From: Candidatus Neomicrothrix sp. UBA2974
Lineage (GTDB): Bacteria > Actinomycetota > Acidimicrobiia > Acidimicrobiales > MedAcidi-G1
DNA: 22,189 nucleotides
Direction of reading: 5' to 3'
Assembly: GCA_002348705.1 (NCBI GenBank)
Contig: DEAU01000005.1
Coordinates: 1-22,189, forward strand
A program made the position numbers and the translations under genes. The notes below the pieces were generated by a model. That model had not been told where the DNA came from, made no database searches, and saw only the letters and a program-made list of their open reading frames with translations. Shown here one piece after another: positions 8,081 to 15,078 of the stretch; the stretch's first letter is position 1; every line of letters begins with the position of its first letter.

Positions 8081-8886
8081 CGACAGGCAGCTAGATGGTC
8101 AGCGAGGGTTGCTCGCACCACATTGGGTTCCTCCATCATTGGTGCGTGGCCAGCCGTGGCAAGTTCAATCACTCTGGCATGACCTAAGGCTTCCACCAGT
8201 GGTTGAGCGGCCCGACGGGGTGTCATCCTGTCAAGGCGTCCGAGCACCAGTGTCGTCGGACAGGTAATTGAAGCAGCTGCGTCGGCGGCGCCCTCGTAGT
8301 TGGCGCACATGGTGAGATCGTTTGCCAGAACCCCTTTTGGCGAGGTCTCGATGACTGCTCGGCTGGTGCCGGTCATACTCATTCCTGGGGTGGGATTAAG
8401 GCCGAACTTCTGATCGGGTCCGTGCATCCAACCAGCCATCAGATCCGCGGCGAGCGGATTGTCGCTGTCGGCGGCTGCCTGGAGATCAGGGTGGACAGGC
8501 ATGGCGGCCCCAAGCCCCATCAAAACCAGCGATGCGACGGTATCTGTGTGCTGAGCGGCTGTCTCCAATCCGATGAACGCGCCCATGGAATGGCCAACTA
8601 CGTGGACTGGATCGCCGAGAGCCTCTGCCGTCGAGGCGATCCAATTTGCTAGCTCGGCAATCGAGCTAAGAGCCGGGCCTTCGCTGAAGCCGTGTCCCGG
8701 CAGATCCACTGCGACAGCTCGTGCACCATGGTGAGCGAGCCAGCGCGTTTGTTGAGACCAGACGGTCCGGTCCATTCCGGCACCGTGGACGAAAAGCACC
8801 AGCGGGAGTTCTTCAGCTCGCGCGCGTTGGATAGGAACGGCACCGGTTGCGGCGTAGACGGAGCGCCCGTCGACTTCAAAGCGCAT
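8077..8886 (-). CDS. Alpha/beta-fold hydrolase
   Basis: A 269-residue serine hydrolase of the alpha/beta fold. The oxyanion segment HGAG is at 34-37, the nucleophile elbow VGHSMGAF places Ser at residue 100, the acid is Asp219 in GRLDRMTP, and the base is His247 in AGHAPMMEEP. The order and spacing are complete, so an active esterase, lactonase or thioesterase-like enzyme is expected; the substrate is unknown. No signal peptide is seen. It begins 15 bases after the O-acetylhomoserine sulfhydrylase-like gene on the same strand, so the two probably share a transcript. It is too short, and has the wrong elbow sequence, for the MetX acetyltransferase often found beside that enzyme. Its TAG stop shares a CTAG with the convergent acyl-CoA dehydrogenase stop. 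Confidence 0.9.
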   Translation of the reverse strand: MRFEVDGRSVYAATGAVPIQRARAEELPLVLFVHGAGMDRTVWSQQTRWLAHHGARAVAVDLPGHGFSEGPALSSIAELANWIASTAEALGDPVHVVGHSMGAFIGLETAAQHTDTVASLVLMGLGAAMPVHPDLQAAADSDNPLAADLMAGWMHGPDQKFGLNPTPGMSMTGTSRAVIETSPKGVLANDLTMCANYEGAADAAASITCPTTLVLGRLDRMTPRRAAQPLVEALGHARVIELATAGHAPMMEEPNVVRATLADHLAACR

Positions 8887-8901
8887 GGAGCCTTTTCCCT
8901 T

Positions 8902-10197
8902 TCAGGACTTCTGTGAAGCCCGCAGTGCCCGAGACAGATCGTCGCAGATGTCCTCCGGGTCCTCGAGGCCGACCGACAAGCGGATCAATTCCTCCCCGAT
9001 GCCGGCCGAGGCGAGATCTTCCGCACTCATCTGCTGGTGGGTGGTGGAACCCGGGTGGATGACCAGAGTCTTGGCGTCACCGACGTTGGCTAGATGTGAT
9101 GCCAGGTCCACCGCCTCGATAAATCGGCGTCCGGCATCACGTCCACCATGGACGCCAAAGCTCAGGATGGCTCCGGCACCGTTCGGGTAGAGGCGGGAGG
9201 CCAACTCGTGGTCAGGGTGGCTGGCGTGTGAAGGGTGGCTGATCCAGGAGACCGCTTCGTGGGCATCGAGCATCTCGACCACCCGGTGTGTGTTCTCGAC
9301 GTGGCGAGCCATTCGCAATGGAAGGGTCTCAACTCCCTGAAGGAGGTAGAAGGCATTGGCCGGACTCATACAGCCGCCAAAGTCCCGGAGGCCTTCTGCT
9401 CGGGCCCGCATGGAAAGCGCGGCGGTTCCGAACTCCTCGGTGAAAGTGATGCCGTGATAGCCGTCATATGGTTCTGACAGAGTCGGGAACTTCCCGTCGG
9501 CTGCCCAGTCGAAGCGACCACCGTCGACTACTACCCCGCCTATAGCTACTCCATGGCCACCGAGGAACTTGGTAACCGAATGGATGACGATGTCAGCGCC
9601 GTGTTCGATTGGCCGCATCAGGTAGGGAGTGGCGAATGTGGAGTCGACGGCCAGCGGGAGCCCGGCGTCGTGAGCAACTTCGGCGACGGCGCCTATGTTG
9701 AGCACCTCGATGCCAGGGTTGCCGAGCGTTTCAGCGAAAACCAGGCGGGTTTCAGGAAGAATGGCTGAGGCGAAGGCGTTGGGGTCGCGGGGGTCGACGA
9801 ACGTGGTGCTGATGCCGAATCGGGGCATTGTCAGGTTCAGTAGGTTGTGTGAGCCGCCGTAGATGTTGCGGCTGGCCACCACATGATCACCGGTGTTCAG
9901 GATTGTCGCTACCGCCAGATGCAGGGCTGCTTGCCCGCTAGACGTGCAAACAGCGCCAACACCGCCTTCCAGTGAGGCTAAGCGCTCTTCCAGGACAGCC
10001 ACTGTCGGATTGGAGATTCGACTGTAGAGATGCCCGCTGACCTCGAGATTGAATAGCCCAGCAGCATGGTCCACCGAGTCGAAGACGTACGAAGTGGTCT
10101 GGTGGATAGGAACAGCTCGGGACCCGGTGGTTGGGTCGGGGCGTTGGCCGGCGTGCAGAGCACGGGTATCAAAGTGGTGGTGATCGGGTTCGACCAT
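8902..10197 (-). CDS. metY: O-acetylhomoserine sulfhydrylase-like Cys/Met metabolism PLP enzyme
   Basis: A 431-residue member of the Cys/Met metabolism PLP-dependent family. The N-terminal TRALHAGQ, then IHQTTSYVF and YSRISNPT (58-65), followed by SSGQAALHLA, are family signatures. The cofactor lysine is Lys210 in HSVTKFLGGHG, after the PLP-anchoring DSTFATPYL. Length near 430 and the long C-terminal segment favour O-acetylhomoserine aminocarboxypropyltransferase (MetY), which makes homocysteine from O-acetylhomoserine and sulfide; cystathionine gamma-synthase is usually nearer 380-400. It acts in the cytoplasm in methionine synthesis. The ATG at 10197 lacks a good ribosome binding site. It leads a two-gene unit with the hydrolase and diverges from the hydroxyacid dehydrogenase gene. 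Confidence 0.9.
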   Translation of the reverse strand: MVEPDHHHFDTRALHAGQRPDPTTGSRAVPIHQTTSYVFDSVDHAAGLFNLEVSGHLYSRISNPTVAVLEERLASLEGGVGAVCTSSGQAALHLAVATILNTGDHVVASRNIYGGSHNLLNLTMPRFGISTTFVDPRDPNAFASAILPETRLVFAETLGNPGIEVLNIGAVAEVAHDAGLPLAVDSTFATPYLMRPIEHGADIVIHSVTKFLGGHGVAIGGVVVDGGRFDWAADGKFPTLSEPYDGYHGITFTEEFGTAALSMRARAEGLRDFGGCMSPANAFYLLQGVETLPLRMARHVENTHRVVEMLDAHEAVSWISHPSHASHPDHELASRLYPNGAGAILSFGVHGGRDAGRRFIEAVDLASHLANVGDAKTLVIHPGSTTHQQMSAEDLASAGIGEELIRLSVGLEDPEDICDDLSRALRASQKS

Positions 10198-10286
10198 GTG
10201 AGAACCGTACGCGTCGCGCGCTAATGGTGCGCGACCGGCCAGTCGATGCCAGATTCTTTAATCGGCCGGGCCTAGAGTTCGCGGCC

Positions 10287-11258
10287 ATGCGAATTGGGTT
10301 CATTGGCCTTGGCAACGTCGGCGGAAAGCTTGCTGGCAGTCTCTTGCGCAATGGCTTCGACCTCACTGTTCGCGATCTCGACAAGGAAGTGGCTCGTCCA
10401 TTTCTAGACGGTGGCGCCTCGTGGGCTGATTCACCGATCGAAATGGCTGAAGATTGTGAGGTGGTGGTTACATGCCTGCCGTCGCCCGCTGCCTGCTCAG
10501 CGGTCATGGAAGCCGAAGACGGAGTCTTGGCCGGCTTTCGTGGGATTGCCGGATCTGGACGACAACGTATCTGGCTGGAGATGAGCACCACTGATGAGTC
10601 GGAGGTCCGCCGTATCGGTTCTTTGGTTGCCGAGACAGGTGCTGAGCCGGTGGACTGTCCGGTTTCAGGCGGTTGCCACCGGGCGGCTACTGGGAACATA
10701 GCGATCTTTGCCGGTTGTGAGCGAGCGACCTTCGAGAAGGTGCTTCCTGTGCTGACCAGGATGGGTAGGAGGATCTTGTATACCGGGCCACTGGGATCAG
10801 CCTCAGTGCTAAAGGTCGTCACCAACTATTTGGCTACTGCCAATCTGGTCACGCTTTCGGAGGCCTTGGTCACCTCAATTGCTGCGGGGATGGACCTGAA
10901 TACCGCCTACGAAGCCATCAGGATCTCGTCGGGGAACTCGTTTGTCCACGAGACGGAGAGCCAAGTGATACTCAACGGCAGCAGGGACATCAATTTCACC
11001 ATGGACCTTGTTCTCAAAGACCTGACTTTGTTCTCAGAGGTAGCAGAGAGGTCTGAGGTGCGGCTCGAGGTGGCACCGTTGCTTCTGGAAATCTTCGAAG
11101 ATGGCCAGGAACGGTATGGAGCTCGCGAGTGGTCGCCGAACATCATCCGTCGTCTTGAGGAGGCAACAGGCCTCAATGTCCGAGCATCCGGCTTCCCGGC
11201 CGAGATCGTCGATGATGAGCCAGAGGAGCCGGGCTACGAAGTGATTCCCCGGTCGTGA
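10287..11258 (+). CDS. NAD(P)-dependent beta-hydroxyacid dehydrogenase (3-hydroxyisobutyrate dehydrogenase family)
   Basis: A 323-residue beta-hydroxyacid dehydrogenase. It opens with the Rossmann motif MRIGFIGLGNVGG (dinucleotide loop 7-12). The substrate-binding segment DCPVSGG is at 123-129, and the catalytic lysine motif GSASVLKVVTN places Lys176 and Asn180 as expected. Family members oxidise 3-hydroxyisobutyrate, tartronate semialdehyde or related acids with NAD(P). An open frame extends upstream to 10131, but that part overlaps the divergent metY gene and precedes the Rossmann strand, so the ATG at 10287 is chosen. A quinone-oxidoreductase-like gene follows closely, suggesting co-transcription. 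The C-terminus ends in an acidic tail (DDEPEEPGYE) not typical of the family. Confidence 0.88.
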   Translation: MRIGFIGLGNVGGKLAGSLLRNGFDLTVRDLDKEVARPFLDGGASWADSPIEMAEDCEVVVTCLPSPAACSAVMEAEDGVLAGFRGIAGSGRQRIWLEMSTTDESEVRRIGSLVAETGAEPVDCPVSGGCHRAATGNIAIFAGCERATFEKVLPVLTRMGRRILYTGPLGSASVLKVVTNYLATANLVTLSEALVTSIAAGMDLNTAYEAIRISSGNSFVHETESQVILNGSRDINFTMDLVLKDLTLFSEVAERSEVRLEVAPLLLEIFEDGQERYGAREWSPNIIRRLEEATGLNVRASGFPAEIVDDEPEEPGYEVIPRS

Positions 11259-11275
11259 GGAGAGTTCAGGGAAGT

Positions 11276-11281
11276 AAGGAG
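11276..11281 (+). promoter_or_regulatory. Ribosome binding site deciding a GTG start
   Basis: AAGGAG lies six bases before the GTG at 11288. It favours that codon over the GTG at 11255, which overlaps the previous stop, and over the ATG at 11318, which has GGAGG only two bases away. Confidence 0.55.
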
Positions 11282-11287
11282 AAATGT

Positions 11288-12424
11288 GTGCGGACGTTGG
11301 GTGAGTTGCCGGAGGTCATGACAGCACTCCATCTTCTGGGAAATGGCGGGCCGGAGATGTTGGTACTGCGTGATGATGTGCCCGTTCCAGTACTTGCCGA
11401 AGATGAGGTGCTAATTCGTGTCCGAGCCTGTGCCATGAACAACACTGACGTGAACACCAGAGTCGGTTGGTATTCCAAGATGGTTACTGGAGCGACGATG
11501 ACCAGTGGTTTCGACGCCGAGGTGGGCGGCGATGCCGCCTGGGGCGGAAGTGGCCTCACGTTCCCCCGGATTCAGGGAGCCGATCCGTGCGGTGAGGTGG
11601 TCGCCGTGGGAGCAAGGGCCGATACCGAACTGCTTGGTCGACGGGTGTTGGCTGATGGGTGGATCCGGGATCCTGCCAACCCATCTGATCGTTCGAAGGC
11701 CCAATATCTTGGATCTGAGCGCGATGGGGGCTATGCGCAGTACTGCGCCATCCCAGAGCGCAACGTATACGCCGTGGATCCGAATCGAGACGAGCCGCTG
11801 AAGCTGACTGACGCCGAGCTGGCCTCGTTTCCATGCTCTTGGTCAACAGCGGAGCACATGCTGACTCGCTCTGCGGTGACGGCAGCCGACATCGTGGTGG
11901 TTACTGGAGCCTCCGGCGGGGTGGGCACCGCGCTGGTGCAGCTGGCCAAACTCCGTGGCGCTCGGGTGATAGCCGTGACAAGTGCGACCAAGATGGGCGC
12001 CCTCGACGCTATGGGTGCTGACGTCTGCGTGGATCGAGCCTCGGTTGACTTAGCGCAAACGGTAGCCGCAGCGGCTGAAGGTCTGGACGGGGGAGAGGTC
12101 GACGTTTTGGCCGATGTAGTTGGTGGACCGGACTTTGCGCCACTACTTGAGGTGGTGAGACGCGGCGGGCGTTATACGACGGCTGGCGCAATTGCCGGTC
12201 CGGTCGTCGAACTGGACCTCCGTACGGTCTATTTGAACGACCTCGACTTATTTGGCTGCACTGTCTACGAGCCTTCGGTTTTCGAGGCGCTGGTCGGTTA
12301 CATCCAACGGGGGGAGGTACGGCCGGTGGTGGCAGCCGTTTTGCCATTGGCTGACTTCCATGAGGCACAACAGGTATTCACAGAGAAATCTCATGTGGGG
12401 GCGATGGTTGTCGAGATCCCATGA
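11288..12424 (+). CDS. Zinc-independent MDR oxidoreductase (quinone reductase-like)
   Basis: A 378-residue medium-chain dehydrogenase/reductase. The N-terminal GroES-like domain reads VRACAMNNTDVNTRVGWY: the zinc-ligand Cys of alcohol dehydrogenases is replaced by Asn, so it resembles the zinc-free quinone oxidoreductases and enoyl reductases. GADPCGEVVAVG follows. The NAD(P)-binding Rossmann motif is VVTGASGGVGTALVQLAKL, then a typical ALDAMGADVCVDR strand. The C-terminal region (LADFHEAQQVFTEKSHVGAMVVEIP) completes the family pattern. It probably reduces or oxidises a small enone, enoyl-CoA or quinone. GTG 11288 has the best ribosome binding site; longer and shorter starts are possible. It sits directly downstream of the hydroxyacid dehydrogenase. 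Confidence 0.85.
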   Translation: MRTLGELPEVMTALHLLGNGGPEMLVLRDDVPVPVLAEDEVLIRVRACAMNNTDVNTRVGWYSKMVTGATMTSGFDAEVGGDAAWGGSGLTFPRIQGADPCGEVVAVGARADTELLGRRVLADGWIRDPANPSDRSKAQYLGSERDGGYAQYCAIPERNVYAVDPNRDEPLKLTDAELASFPCSWSTAEHMLTRSAVTAADIVVVTGASGGVGTALVQLAKLRGARVIAVTSATKMGALDAMGADVCVDRASVDLAQTVAAAAEGLDGGEVDVLADVVGGPDFAPLLEVVRRGGRYTTAGAIAGPVVELDLRTVYLNDLDLFGCTVYEPSVFEALVGYIQRGEVRPVVAAVLPLADFHEAQQVFTEKSHVGAMVVEIP

Positions 12425-12461
12425 GTCGAGTGGTCGGAACTGAAGTTCAGATCCGGCTCCG

Positions 12462-13565
12462 TTAGACCACTGGTGGCTTGTCAATATGAAGTGGGGCATA
12501 GAAGTCTAGATTGTCCCTTAGGAGCTCGAAACAGTTCTGGTCGGTGTCCGGAAGTTCGCCCTCGTGGACGCCGACCGGGTCAGTGCGTGAGCCCCAACGC
12601 AACGCTATGGATCCCCAGGTGACGCCACCGCCGAAGGCGGTGAGTATGACGTGGTCACCGGCTTTGACCCGACCAGCGTCGAGGGCATCACTAATGGCCA
12701 TTGGGATTGAAGCGGCCGCAGTGTTGCCGAGGTTGTCAATGTTGACGAACACACGACTGCTGTCGATGCCTAGGCGTCGGGTGGCTGAGTCGATGATTCG
12801 GGCATTGGCCTGGTGCGGAACCACCAAATCGATGTCATCAGTAGCTAGACCAGCTCGCTCCACTACGCGGGCCGCCGAAGCCGAGATCCCCTGAACGGCG
12901 ATCTTGAATACCGCCTGGCCTTCAAAGTGGAGCCCGAACACTGCTGGATCGTTGGTGAACGAAGGTTCGCCTCGTGAACCCATGGAGCGGATCAGCATGG
13001 TGCCGCCCTTACCTCCATCGGCGCCAAGGTCCACGGCGAGAACGCCGTCTCCGTCCGATGACGGTTCGAAGACTGCAGCACCCGCACCGTCACCAAACAG
13101 AATGGCCGTGCCGCGGTCGCGGTAATCCATTGCATAGTGAAGCTTTTCTGCACCCACGAGCAGGACTCGTTCGGCGAAACCTGATTCGACCATGCCGGCC
13201 ACGACTGAGGTGCCGTAGACAAAGCCCGAACACGCGGCATTAAGGTCAAAGGCGGCGGCGTTGGTGGCGCCGATCCGATCTTGCACCATGGCGGCCACAC
13301 TGGGACAAAGAAGTTCTGGGGTACACGTAGCGACGACAACCAAGTCAAGTTCACTAGCTTCAAGACCAGCACAGGCCAGAGCCCGAAGCGCTGCTAGTTC
13401 TGCCAAGTCAGTATTTTCTACGTGACTAAGTTGGCGGTTCCTAATTCCAGTCCGCTCTACGATCCACTCGTCGCTGGTTTCCATAAAGCGTTCTAGGTCG
13501 GCGTTAGATAGAGAAATAGGGGGAACGCATTTCCCCCAACCAGTGATCGTGGCGCGACGGGCCAT
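12462..13565 (-). CDS. fabH: 3-oxoacyl-ACP synthase III (FabH-like ketosynthase) with C-terminal extension
   Basis: A 367-residue ketosynthase III. The catalytic triad is complete: Cys112 in NAACSGF (the same number as in E. coli FabH), His251 in VPHQANARI and Asn281 in DNLGNTAAAS. FabH joins an acyl-CoA starter to malonyl-ACP and begins fatty acid synthesis; related enzymes serve secondary metabolism. The FabH fold ends near GGGVTWGSIALRW, after which about 40 extra residues follow, ending in FYAPLHIDKPPVV; standard FabH proteins stop there at about 320-335. Possible starts are ATGs at 13583, 13571 and 13565. AGGA nine bases before 13565 and the family-like MARRATITGWG start favour the shortest. 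No other fab gene is adjacent. Confidence 0.9.
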   Translation of the reverse strand: MARRATITGWGKCVPPISLSNADLERFMETSDEWIVERTGIRNRQLSHVENTDLAELAALRALACAGLEASELDLVVVATCTPELLCPSVAAMVQDRIGATNAAAFDLNAACSGFVYGTSVVAGMVESGFAERVLLVGAEKLHYAMDYRDRGTAILFGDGAGAAVFEPSSDGDGVLAVDLGADGGKGGTMLIRSMGSRGEPSFTNDPAVFGLHFEGQAVFKIAVQGISASAARVVERAGLATDDIDLVVPHQANARIIDSATRRLGIDSSRVFVNIDNLGNTAAASIPMAISDALDAGRVKAGDHVILTAFGGGVTWGSIALRWGSRTDPVGVHEGELPDTDQNCFELLRDNLDFYAPLHIDKPPVV

Positions 13566-13583
13566 AACCATGATTCCTAGCAC

Positions 13584-13937
13584 GAACCCGTTCGGGTCTC
13601 GGCGTTGGCTATACGCATTGCCTGATCAAGATGTACTGTGTTCAGCGGCTTGGTCACTTAAAGCCTGGTAGGAGAAAGCCTGAGCTAGTGAGTGTTATTG
13701 GCATAGCTAGTTGGTTCAGTGCACGCGTTCAACTCGTCCAAACATTTTGGCCCGTGGCAATTGTTCTAGATATCCGACGATCATGGCTTGTGCGCATGGT
13801 GCGGAGCGATGGTGGTGCGTTGATAGTCAGTAAATAGCCGCCTGTTGAGGCCGCCTTCATCAAGAAGGATTGGATCAGGTCCGAGCAGATTCCATGATCT
13901 CTTGCCGGCCAAGTTGATCTAATGGATAATTAATTTA
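13584..13937. other. Intergenic stretch between fabH and the mutase cluster
   Basis: About 350 bases between divergent genes. A short palindrome CCCGTTCGGG lies next to fabH (13588-13597). An open frame of 68 codons at 13631-13837 has no recognisable motif, and I do not call it a gene. Base composition becomes more AT-rich across the stretch, and the right end holds the candidate promoter listed separately. It may mark the boundary of the cluster. I see no tRNA, integrase or direct repeats. Confidence 0.5.
13902..13930 (+). promoter_or_regulatory. Candidate sigma-70-type promoter for the mutase cluster
   Basis: TTGCCG at 13902-13907 and GATAAT at 13925-13930 are separated by exactly 17 bases, a good match to a housekeeping promoter (4/6 and 5/6 to consensus). 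Transcription would begin near 13937, leaving a very short leader before the ATG at 13950. No other promoter this good was seen in the five genes that follow. Confidence 0.4.
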
Positions 13938-13949
13938 TTGCTCCAGGTG

Positions 13950-15062
13950 ATGGTGGAGTCAGAACAAGGAGTGGTTGCTATTTCCGAACATATGCCCACA
14001 ACTGTTGAGGAAATCTCTAGCAGTTGGTTGACAGATCAACTGCGAACCTCTGGTCTCATTACGAATGGGGAAGTATCCGCCATTAGTCACTCTCAGGTTG
14101 GACAAGGTGTGGGCCTTATGTGCCTCCTACACCAACTAGAGATCGACTATGAGGGGAGCGAGGTTCAGGCTCCAAGATCTTTGATAGCCAAAACTGCTGT
14201 ATCGGATCTGGCAACGCGCGAGATGGCTAGAACCTTCAAATTTTACGAGAATGAAGTCAACTTTTATCGCACGGCAGCAAACATCAGCCCAATGCGCACA
14301 CCAAGATGCATAGCAGTTGAACACGACAAGGCTACAGATGACTTCATACTTATTCTTGAAGATCTATCTGATTGCTCTACCTATAGTCAGGTTGATGGCT
14401 GTCCACCTGAGATAGCAAAAACAGCGATAGCTGCACTGGCCAAGCATCATGCGGCATTCTGGGAAACAAGTTTGTTCGGAAGCCAGCTTGAATGGGTGCC
14501 GAAAGGTTGGGAGCCGCCAATACCGCAGTCAATTCAGGAAGGGGTTAGGGGCGGACTTGATAACTTCATTAATGGTTTTCGGGACCATCTTGATGAGCAC
14601 ATTATTTCGCTGTGCTCGCGTTTTCCCGACGTAGCAACAGAGTTGGTTGACTTCAGTGGACGACCGTTAACGTTTGTTCATGGTGATTTCCATGTGGGAA
14701 ATCTATTTTTTACTGATGACGAAGTAATTGCCTTTGATTGGCAGTTTCCTTTACATACCGTTGGCGCGTATGACCTCGGTTATTTCATCAGTCAGAATCT
14801 GACTGTGGAGGATAGGCGCGAATGCGAAGAAGACCTGATTGGGATCTACCACGATTCCCTGGTTCGAAATGGCATCGAATACCGAAGAGAGCAGTTATTG
14901 GAAGACTATGAACGCGTGCTACTGATCTGTTTGATGCCGCAAATCCTTGCTGGTGGCGGGATGGAGTTGGCCAACGACGAAGCCAAGAAACTCGTGATAG
15001 AGCGGCTTAACCGTGTTACCTCAGCGATACATGACCATGGCGCTGGATCGTGGATGCCATAG
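13950..15062 (+). CDS. APH/ecdysteroid-kinase-like phosphotransferase
   Basis: About 370 residues with a protein-kinase-like fold. From ATG 13950, the ATP lysine is in SLIAKTAV (Lys81) and a conserved Glu lies in YENEVNFY. The hinge is LILEDL, the catalytic loop is FVHGDFHVGN (Asp246, Asn251), and the metal-binding Asp263 is in AFDWQF. HGDxHxxN and DWQ are typical of aminoglycoside phosphotransferase and ecdysteroid-kinase-like families, which phosphorylate hydroxyl groups of small molecules. Related domains in LvaA and in ACAD10/11 phosphorylate hydroxyacyl-CoAs, which would fit a CoA pathway. It is the first gene of five; the mutase large subunit starts 16 bases later. The start is uncertain: TTG 13938, ATG 13950 and ATG 13992 are all possible, and none has a good ribosome binding site. 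Confidence 0.85.
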   Translation: MVESEQGVVAISEHMPTTVEEISSSWLTDQLRTSGLITNGEVSAISHSQVGQGVGLMCLLHQLEIDYEGSEVQAPRSLIAKTAVSDLATREMARTFKFYENEVNFYRTAANISPMRTPRCIAVEHDKATDDFILILEDLSDCSTYSQVDGCPPEIAKTAIAALAKHHAAFWETSLFGSQLEWVPKGWEPPIPQSIQEGVRGGLDNFINGFRDHLDEHIISLCSRFPDVATELVDFSGRPLTFVHGDFHVGNLFFTDDEVIAFDWQFPLHTVGAYDLGYFISQNLTVEDRRECEEDLIGIYHDSLVRNGIEYRREQLLEDYERVLLICLMPQILAGGGMELANDEAKKLVIERLNRVTSAIHDHGAGSWMP

Positions 15063-15078
15063 ATAGGGCCGGCCACAG

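Noticed and set aside
8077..8886. Alpha/beta hydrolase as MetX (homoserine O-acetyltransferase) because it sits beside metY
   Set aside because: About 100 residues too short, and its nucleophile elbow is GHSMG rather than the MetX type.
10131..10286. Upstream extension of the hydroxyacid dehydrogenase
   Set aside because: It overlaps the divergent metY gene and adds low-complexity residues before the Rossmann motif; ATG 10287 gives a normal N-terminus.
13631..13837. 68-codon open frame in the gap before the mutase cluster
   Set aside because: No ribosome binding site, no motif and no family resemblance; chance length in an intergenic stretch.
13950..15062. Aminoglycoside resistance gene
   Set aside because: The motifs fit the broad kinase superfamily, but the acyl-CoA operon context and the EVNFY motif fit small-molecule kinases of the ecdysteroid-kinase-like group better.
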